From Saprospiraceae bacterium (GTDB taxonomy: Bacteria; Bacteroidota; Bacteroidia; Chitinophagales; Saprospiraceae): a DNA stretch of 50,179 nt. Where the stretch lies: the NCBI GenBank assembly GCA_028282725.1, contig JANQHF010000070.1, positions 1 through 50,179 of the forward strand, in the 5' to 3' direction. Made by a program: the position numbers and the translations under genes. Each line of letters begins with the position of its first letter. The stretch's first letter is position 1. Shown here piece after piece: positions 44,982 through 50,179 of the stretch. Below the pieces are notes generated by a model. The model was not told the DNA's origin and did not search any database. It saw nothing but the letters and a program-made list of their open reading frames with translations.

Positions 44982-46580
44982 TTAAGGCTTGATCTCTTTC
45001 TTAATACCAGGTTGGGTAATCTCAAATCCCTCTTCTTTCTTTACCTGGTCGACGATATTTTTTACATCTGCCAATAATTGTTTAGCATCGTAAATGATGC
45101 CGTCCTTAATGGTGTACTTGACGCCCCCTACCCTTACGACATCATTTTCTTCCGTCAATTTTATAGCTCCTGTCCCATAAAGCACTTTCAGGTTTTGTAA
45201 CGGATTCTCTTCAAGGATGATGATGTCCGCTTTTTTACCAACTTCGATACTTCCGATCTCGTCATCCATTCCCAAAGCTTCAGCCCCATTCAAGGTAGCT
45301 GCACGAATTATTTCCAATGGATGGAATCCCGCTTCACGCAATAGTTCCAATTCCCGGATATAGGCAAATCCATAGAGTTGAAAAATAAATCCCGAGTCAG
45401 ATCCCGTCGTCACTCTGCCACCGCGGTTTTTATATTCATTAATAAAAGTCATCCACAGATGATAGTTTTCTCTCCAATTCACTTCTTCTTCCGTACCCCA
45501 AAAATGCCAGTACGACCCATGTGAAATCTTACTGGGCTGATAAAATCTCCAAAGACTCGGTAGTGTGTAATCTTCGTGCCATTCGGCACGACGAGCACGA
45601 TGCAAGTCCCGGCTGGCTTCATAAATGTTAAATGTGGGATCGAGTGTGAAGTCCAGCTCGATCAATTCATCCATGACTTTGTTCCAATGATCGGAGTACG
45701 GTGTCGCGGCTTGTTTCCAAAGTCTTCCTGCTTCACCAAACCGGTGTTGTTCATTCTGATAGTTATAATCCAATGGATAATCCTGAACGGTTCGATCTGA
45801 AAAAAGTGCTTCCGGGAGACCATACCAATGTTCCATTGTTGTCAAACCCGCTCGTGCTGAATTCAATACATTCCAGCGGGCCACTTCCAACTGCGCATGA
45901 TGACATGCGGAACGCTTGCCCAGTTTTTTGTTTTCGTCCAGTGCTGCTTCAAATAGTGTTGGCGGCAAACCAAAAAACTTTATACCATCCGCTCCCTTAC
46001 TCGCATTGTCGCGTACCCATTCGCGGGCTTGTTCGGGTGTGCTGATCGGATCCATTTGGCCTTGACCAAAAGAGGTATAGGCTTGTATGCGCGGAGCTGT
46101 AATCTCATTGCGTTCGCTCAGTGACTTGTGTTTCAACACCCATTCCAGTCCATTTCCGCAGGCAGGATCACGAATCGTGGTTATTCCATGGGCCATCCAG
46201 AGCTTGAATACGTATTCACCTCCGGCACCTTGCCACCGTCCTCCGATATGGCCATGCATATCCACAAATCCGGGGAGGACGAATTGTCCTTCCGCATCAA
46301 TCTCTCTGCCTCCTTCCTTTAATTTTGGTCTACGGCTGGTATCAATTGCCACACCGGGATATCCAACGGTGCGGATATTGGTGATTACATTGTTTTCGAT
46401 CACGATGTCCACTGGCCCAAGGGGTGGGGCTCCGGTACTATTGATGAGCGTAGCACCCCGGATGATCAATTGTTCGAAAGGTCCATCTCCCTCTTGCACA
46501 AGAGGAGCTTCCGGTACAGGACCCTGGGCCGAAATACACAAAACATATAGCATACAAAAGAGAAGAAATAGATGCTTCAT
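44982..46580 (-). CDS. Exported amidohydrolase-superfamily protein
   Basis: A 532-residue metal-dependent hydrolase with a signal peptide (hydrophobic core HLFLLFCMLYVLCIS, then AQ). The TIM-barrel amidohydrolase has the metal motif H109-G-H111 in GFVDMHGHIGGRW, then ITTIRDPACGN, GADGIKFFGLPP (likely carbamylated lysine), SACHHAQLEVARWN and TTGSDSGFIFQLYG with the catalytic Asp. The flanking beta-sandwich includes GKKADIIILEENPLQNL. Periplasmic; substrate unknown (family members cut imides, dipeptides or cyclic amides). The frame extends 9 codons upstream of the chosen ATG, which fits the signal peptide. The 32-residue ORF directly follows. Confidence 0.88.
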   Translation of the reverse strand: MKHLFLLFCMLYVLCISAQGPVPEAPLVQEGDGPFEQLIIRGATLINSTGAPPLGPVDIVIENNVITNIRTVGYPGVAIDTSRRPKLKEGGREIDAEGQFVLPGFVDMHGHIGGRWQGAGGEYVFKLWMAHGITTIRDPACGNGLEWVLKHKSLSERNEITAPRIQAYTSFGQGQMDPISTPEQAREWVRDNASKGADGIKFFGLPPTLFEAALDENKKLGKRSACHHAQLEVARWNVLNSARAGLTTMEHWYGLPEALFSDRTVQDYPLDYNYQNEQHRFGEAGRLWKQAATPYSDHWNKVMDELIELDFTLDPTFNIYEASRDLHRARRAEWHEDYTLPSLWRFYQPSKISHGSYWHFWGTEEEVNWRENYHLWMTFINEYKNRGGRVTTGSDSGFIFQLYGFAYIRELELLREAGFHPLEIIRAATLNGAEALGMDDEIGSIEVGKKADIIILEENPLQNLKVLYGTGAIKLTEENDVVRVGGVKYTIKDGIIYDAKQLLADVKNIVDQVKKEEGFEITQPGIKKEIKP

Positions 46581-46783
46581 CTGAAATGAAAGTTTTTGAA
46601 GGATCAAGATGAGAATAATTCTGAATAATTAAAGCCATACATGATGGCGCACGTCCGATTGTGAATCTAAAAGTCTGCCGATAACAATATTCGAAAAGAG
46701 TTGTGATTTCAAAAAAATGAGGGCATATTTACAATATCAAGAAAATTTTAGTCTTGTCTAAAAATAAATTTAAATCTAATTAA

Positions 46784-48013
46784 ATGAGTGTAATTGAGAT
46801 GAAAGTCCCCGTTATTGGTGAATCTGTAACGGAAGTTACCCTCTCTACTTGGCTGAAAGGAAACGGATCATACGTAGATCTGGATGAACCCATCTGCGAG
46901 TTTGAATCTGATAAGGCGACACTTGAATTTCCCGCAGAGGCCGCAGGTAAGCTCATCCATGTAGCCAGTGAAGGAGATGATTTGGAAATTGGTGCCCTGG
47001 TTGCCAAAATTGACACTTCGGAGTCCAAGCCTGCCCAGGATTCCGACACACATCCGGATCAGGAAGTTGTCCGGGCAGAGCAGTCACAACCTCAACAAGA
47101 GAAAAAATCCGAAGATCAATCCTATGCAACCGGCCATCCGTCACCTGCAGCCGCAAAAATTCTTGCAGAAAAAGATATCCAGCCTTCTGAGGTGATGGGA
47201 ACAGGGAAAGGAGGCAGGATTACCAAGGCCGATGCAATGGCCGCAACCAAAAGTGCGCAGACGGAAGAAACACATGCAGGTTCTGTCATCGCGCAGGCCT
47301 CAACTGCATTCAGCAGGTCGAGTCGCAGAGAAAAGATGTCCAGGATGAGACGGACCATTGCGGCAAATCTGGTTGCTGCCAAAAACCAGAGTGCCATGTT
47401 GACTACTTTTAATGAAGTAGACCTTTCCAATATCATCGCTCTTCGTAAACAATACCAGGAACAATTTGTCGAGAAGTACGGGATCAAATTGGGCTTTATG
47501 TCATTATTTGCCAAAGCTTGTGCGCAGGTCTTAATGGAAATGCCCCAGGTAAATGCGATCCTCGACGGCAACGAATTGATCTATCACGATTTTGTTGACA
47601 TCTCCATCGCCATATCCACACCTACAGGGCTCGTCGTCCCCCCGGTTAAAAATGTAGAATCTCTTCAATTTCACGAAATTGAATTTGCCATTAAATCATT
47701 AGCTGAAAAGGCCCGCGCCGGCACATTAACACTTGATGAGATGAAAGGCGGGACTTTCACCATTACGAATGGTGGAATTTTTGGTTCACTACAAAGCACT
47801 CCAATTCTCAACCGCCCTCAATCCGCAGTATTGGGAATGCATGGAATCAAACAACGCCCCGTCGCTATTGATGGTGGTGTCGAAATCAGACCGATGATGT
47901 ACCTGGCACTCTCTTATGACCATCGGGTGATTGATGGCAGTTCGTCCGTGACCTTTCTTGTCAAGGTAATCGAACTGTTGGAAGACCCGGTTCGCCTCTT
48001 GATGAAAATATAA
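46784..48013 (+). CDS. sucB: Dihydrolipoyllysine succinyltransferase, 2-oxoglutarate dehydrogenase E2
   Basis: E2 component of 409 residues, passing the succinyl group to CoA in the citric acid cycle. The lipoyl domain (1-78) has the lipoylated lysine K44 in [11 protein letters not shown]; the E3-binding domain (about 117-150) starts [14 protein letters not shown]; and the catalytic core has [11 protein letters not shown] near the end, with His380 and Asp384. The core details ([20 protein letters not shown]) fit succinyltransferases rather than acetyltransferases. The linker is rich in Gln, Glu and Ser. sucA and lpd are not adjacent: upstream is a divergent amidohydrolase and downstream a small membrane protein. 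Confidence 0.94.
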   Translation: MSVIEMKVPVIGESVTEVTLSTWLKGNGSYVDLDEPICEFESDKATLEFPAEAAGKLIHVASEGDDLEIGALVAKIDTSESKPAQDSDTHPDQEVVRAEQSQPQQEKKSEDQSYATGHPSPAAAKILAEKDIQPSEVMGTGKGGRITKADAMAATKSAQTEETHAGSVIAQASTAFSRSSRREKMSRMRRTIAANLVAAKNQSAMLTTFNEVDLSNIIALRKQYQEQFVEKYGIKLGFMSLFAKACAQVLMEMPQVNAILDGNELIYHDFVDISIAISTPTGLVVPPVKNVESLQFHEIEFAIKSLAEKARAGTLTLDEMKGGTFTITNGGIFGSLQSTPILNRPQSAVLGMHGIKQRPVAIDGGVEIRPMMYLALSYDHRVIDGSSSVTFLVKVIELLEDPVRLLMKI

Positions 48014-48038
48014 TTGAGATACGAATTCCAAAGTAGAA

Positions 48039-48542
48039 ATGACCTTACAAGAATTTTTTGACCTGACTTCCTCCAGCCCTGCTTTCATACTCTTCTATTT
48101 TGTAGCCTTACCCCTTACTGCTTTCCTGGCGAGTCTGTTTGGCAAGGGAGAAGGTCATCTCACCCCTTGGAAGCAACTCTATTGTTTTTTAGTATTTGCT
48201 GCTGCCATACCTGGAATTTTTGCGGTGATTTTAAATGTTTATCTCTTCCTATTTGAACAGCAACCAATACTTCAATCAAACATCTATACCCAGATCCTGC
48301 CCATCTTTGTTATGGCCTTAACGCTTTGGTTGATTCGTCGCAATGTTGCCTTTGAATTAATTCCCGGATTTGACAGATTGTCCGGATTGATGTCCATTGT
48401 ATTAGCTGTTCTTGCCGTAATGTGGTTATTAGATCGAATGCATATCATAGCCTTTACGTATATGCCATTTCACTATGTCCTGATCCTTCTGATAACAGCA
48501 TTTGTGGTAATCAGGTTCGGGGCGAAAAAGGTATTTGCCTGA
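48039..48542 (+). CDS. Small multi-pass membrane protein, unrecognised
   Basis: A 167-residue protein with four to five hydrophobic helices: FILFYFVALPLTAFLASLFG, LYCFLVFAAAIPGIFAVILNVYLF, ILPIFVMALTLWLI, LMSIVLAVLAVMWLL and FHYVLILLITAFVVI. Between helices are short charged loops (GKGEGHLTPWKQ). Family not recognised. It begins 25 bases after sucB and is probably co-transcribed, converging on the MtfA-like gene with 14 bases between stops. No catalytic motif is seen. Confidence 0.6.
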   Translation: MTLQEFFDLTSSSPAFILFYFVALPLTAFLASLFGKGEGHLTPWKQLYCFLVFAAAIPGIFAVILNVYLFLFEQQPILQSNIYTQILPIFVMALTLWLIRRNVAFELIPGFDRLSGLMSIVLAVLAVMWLLDRMHIIAFTYMPFHYVLILLITAFVVIRFGAKKVFA

Positions 48543-48556
48543 GGACATATCATTTG

Positions 48557-49375
48557 TTAGAATATCTTTTGAAGATCGGCGTATTTATCGGGATATGATT
48601 GCTCCAATTGCTCCGGGAATAGAAAATAACAGTAGATTAACAGATCAAGTCTGTTTATCCAATCGCTACCCAATGCCATCAACATTATGTCAAGGTCCAA
48701 GTCCAATTGACCGGCTATCTCTGCCAGTTCTAAATTCGCTACTTCCGGATAGGGAAGTCTCGGATATAAATCAGTAAAGATCATTATAGCCGCCAGCATT
48801 GCAATATTCACATACTTGCGGGGATCGAGAAAACCATTGATCAACTGCTCCTTTGACAAGATGACGACTTCATCCGAATCGAAAATTTCAAGTGTATGAA
48901 AATTTTGAATATTCGGTGAAACAAAGGGATGATTGTACACGATGAAATGATCAAAACTTTCAAATAAAAATTCTTTGCGCCGTTGCCCCACCCTTACAAA
49001 GTCATGGGCAATGATCGTCTTTACGTCTTCTTCTAATTGATAATCTCTCTTGCCTTTGAGGGTGAAATTTTTAATCTTATTGAATGTGGCAATACGACCC
49101 GAAAACTCTTCTTTTTCCTCCCTGCCTAGTCCTTTATAATATTTGGAATACCTGCCCAACCAAGCCAACAATGGTTTTTCCAGTTTTGGCATTCTCATCT
49201 TCCACCACCAAATATTGATGGGACGATTAAAAATATAAATGAGGATTAGTGCTGCCAGGGAAATGAATATCAAAATGGTCTTGACACCGAAAGACTCCAG
49301 ACCTCCTGATGAAAAGACAAAGATCAATACCAAGGCAAACGGAAGAGAAATCAGACGGGAAAACGAATCAGTCAT
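48557..49375 (-). CDS. MtfA-like protein lacking the zinc site
   Basis: A 272-residue protein with one or two N-terminal membrane helices (about 8-50). The rest follows the MtfA (M90) pattern closely: YYKGLGREEKEEFSGRIATF (about 80-98), a HFIVYNHPFVSP segment (about 143-154), VVILSKEQLINGFLDPRKYVNI (170-191), and a C-terminal FLFPEQLEQSYPDKYADLQKIF. Where the family has N-x-x-x-HEFAH, this protein has N190-I-A-M-LAAIM (194-198), and the downstream Glu ligand region reads LLIYCYFLF. All three expected zinc ligands are therefore missing. It may be a regulatory or binding pseudo-peptidase; MtfA in E. coli binds the Mlc repressor. Function inferred only. Confidence 0.75.
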   Translation of the reverse strand: MTDSFSRLISLPFALVLIFVFSSGGLESFGVKTILIFISLAALILIYIFNRPINIWWWKMRMPKLEKPLLAWLGRYSKYYKGLGREEKEEFSGRIATFNKIKNFTLKGKRDYQLEEDVKTIIAHDFVRVGQRRKEFLFESFDHFIVYNHPFVSPNIQNFHTLEIFDSDEVVILSKEQLINGFLDPRKYVNIAMLAAIMIFTDLYPRLPYPEVANLELAEIAGQLDLDLDIMLMALGSDWINRLDLLIYCYFLFPEQLEQSYPDKYADLQKIF

Positions 49376-49470
49376 CTAATATCTAAATTAGAAAAATCAA
49401 AGACAATTGGAATGAACCTATAAGAGAGAATGGGACTCGGATGGTGAGCTGCATCTGTTTGGAATACGTC

Positions 49471-50179
49471 CTAGGTACTGACATATTCTCCTGACACTAC
49501 CCGTTTTTCTAATTGACCATATTCCTGAAGTCCTTTTTCGAGAATATCCATGGATCTTGACAACTGTTCAATTCCAAGTACGAATGCAATCCGCACCTGG
49601 CTCTTGCCAATGTCAGGAGTCAGGTAAAATCCCTGGCCTGGCGCAAGCATGACCGTTTCATTTTCCAATTGAAAGTCCGACAACAACCATTTACAAAACT
49701 CGTGCGTGTCAGCAACTGGTAATTCGGTCATAATGTAAAATGCTGCCTTTGGCATATAACACCTGATACCCTTCATTTCAGACAACATCGAATACAAGAA
49801 ATGTCTTCTTTTATTGTATTCATCACGCACCCTTTCCAGGTAGACTTTTCGATTTATGAAACAAGCTTGTGCAATATGCTGTCCAACCATGGGGGGACAA
49901 AGTCTCAATTGCGCATATTTCAAAATATTGGACATCAGGTCCTGATTTCTCGAGACGATAAATCCTATTCTCGACCCACAAGCAGAAAATACCTTTGATA
50001 TGGAATCAATCACCAAAACATGCTTCTCCAGGCCATCAACATTCAGGATGGAATAAAAAGGATCATCGTAGCAAAATTCGCGATACACTTCATCGACAAT
50101 CAAGAACAAATCATTTTCCTTCACCACTTTGGAGATTTCTTTCAACTCCAACTCAGAATATAAATTACCTGTTGGATTT
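49471..50179 (-). CDS. Class I/II aminotransferase, N-terminal part outside window
   Basis: C-terminal 236 residues of a PLP-dependent aminotransferase; the reading frame stays open to the window edge (50178). The first visible residues are NPTGNLYSEL, the NPTG motif, followed by VDEVYREFCYDD (the conserved Asp/Tyr) and the PLP-lysine segment VIDSISKVFSACGSRIGF. Near the C-terminus QVRIAFVLG holds the substrate-carboxylate Arg. Aspartate-aminotransferase-like family; exact substrate is not determined. The gene is 95 bases upstream of the MtfA-like gene on the same strand. Confidence 0.88.
   Translation of the reverse strand, partial: NPTGNLYSELELKEISKVVKENDLFLIVDEVYREFCYDDPFYSILNVDGLEKHVLVIDSISKVFSACGSRIGFIVSRNQDLMSNILKYAQLRLCPPMVGQHIAQACFINRKVYLERVRDEYNKRRHFLYSMLSEMKGIRCYMPKAAFYIMTELPVADTHEFCKWLLSDFQLENETVMLAPGQGFYLTPDIGKSQVRIAFVLGIEQLSRSMDILEKGLQEYGQLEKRVVSGEYVST

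Noticed and set aside
46581-46783. Search for a small gene or structured RNA in the gap between the amidohydrolase and sucB.
   Set aside because: Only AT-rich sequence was seen, without a convincing ORF, hairpin or full promoter match.

Overview
The window is most likely a chromosomal piece of a Bacteroidota bacterium, probably a Saprospiria-like lineage. This is inferred from gene content and signals only. The supporting signs are: signal peptides that end in ..AQ or ..GQ; near absence of Shine-Dalgarno sequences; several promoter-like boxes of the Bacteroidota type TAnnTTTG just upstream of start codons; a DNRLRE-domain secreted protein with the C-terminal tail common in this phylum; and DUF937, DUF4783-like, TIGR02757 and OmpH/BamA/UppS gene sets. 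Genes are tightly packed, with many convergent or start/stop overlaps. No stretch over about 210 bases lacks a gene. I saw no rRNA, tRNA, CRISPR array or prophage.

Layout. 1-1115: end of an ISKra4-type insertion sequence whose transposase changes frame at two poly-A runs. 1150-3495: a secreted DNRLRE protein, a small membrane protein and a TauE/SafE exporter. 3638-9729: a three-gene unit (c-type cytochrome DUF1549/LamG/DUF1553 protein, DUF1501 Tat-type protein, atypical Nramp-like transporter) of a kind best known from Planctomycetes and Verrucomicrobia. 9722-12484: tRNA-queuosine mannosyltransferase-like protein and, divergently, NadB. 12666-19182 (minus): thrB-thrC-mfd-SIMPL. 19302-20818 (plus): YhhN and a GT2 glycosyltransferase. 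20804-25752 (minus): gpmI, serC, a YgjP-type metallopeptidase, a WecA/MraY-type sugar-phosphate transferase and crcB.

25955-31402: a small lipoprotein-like gene, then the minus-strand rimP-nusA-infB-TIGR02757 translation/transcription operon, preceded by a promoter box and a terminator-like hairpin in its leader. 31609-35701 (plus): uppS-bamA-ompH envelope biogenesis genes, ending in a clear intrinsic terminator. 35706-41418 (minus): glucosaminidase, outer-membrane barrel protein, alpha/beta hydrolase, TPR protein and M50 protease with a CBS region. 41508-44858 (plus): DUF937 protein, then hemJ with an SRPBCC/GyrI-like protein and a histidine-rich membrane protein. 44880-46580 (minus): an exported amidohydrolase followed 3 nt later by an unrecorded 32-codon secreted-peptide ORF. 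46784-48542 (plus): sucB and a small membrane protein. 48557-50179 (minus): an MtfA-like protein that has lost its zinc-site residues and the C-terminal part of an aminotransferase that runs off the window.

The items most worth following are the leader hairpin of the rimP-nusA-infB operon, the 32-aa peptide coupled to the amidohydrolase, the MtfA-like pseudo-peptidase, the Nramp-like transporter without canonical metal ligands beside DUF1549/DUF1501, and the hemJ-linked histidine-rich membrane protein.
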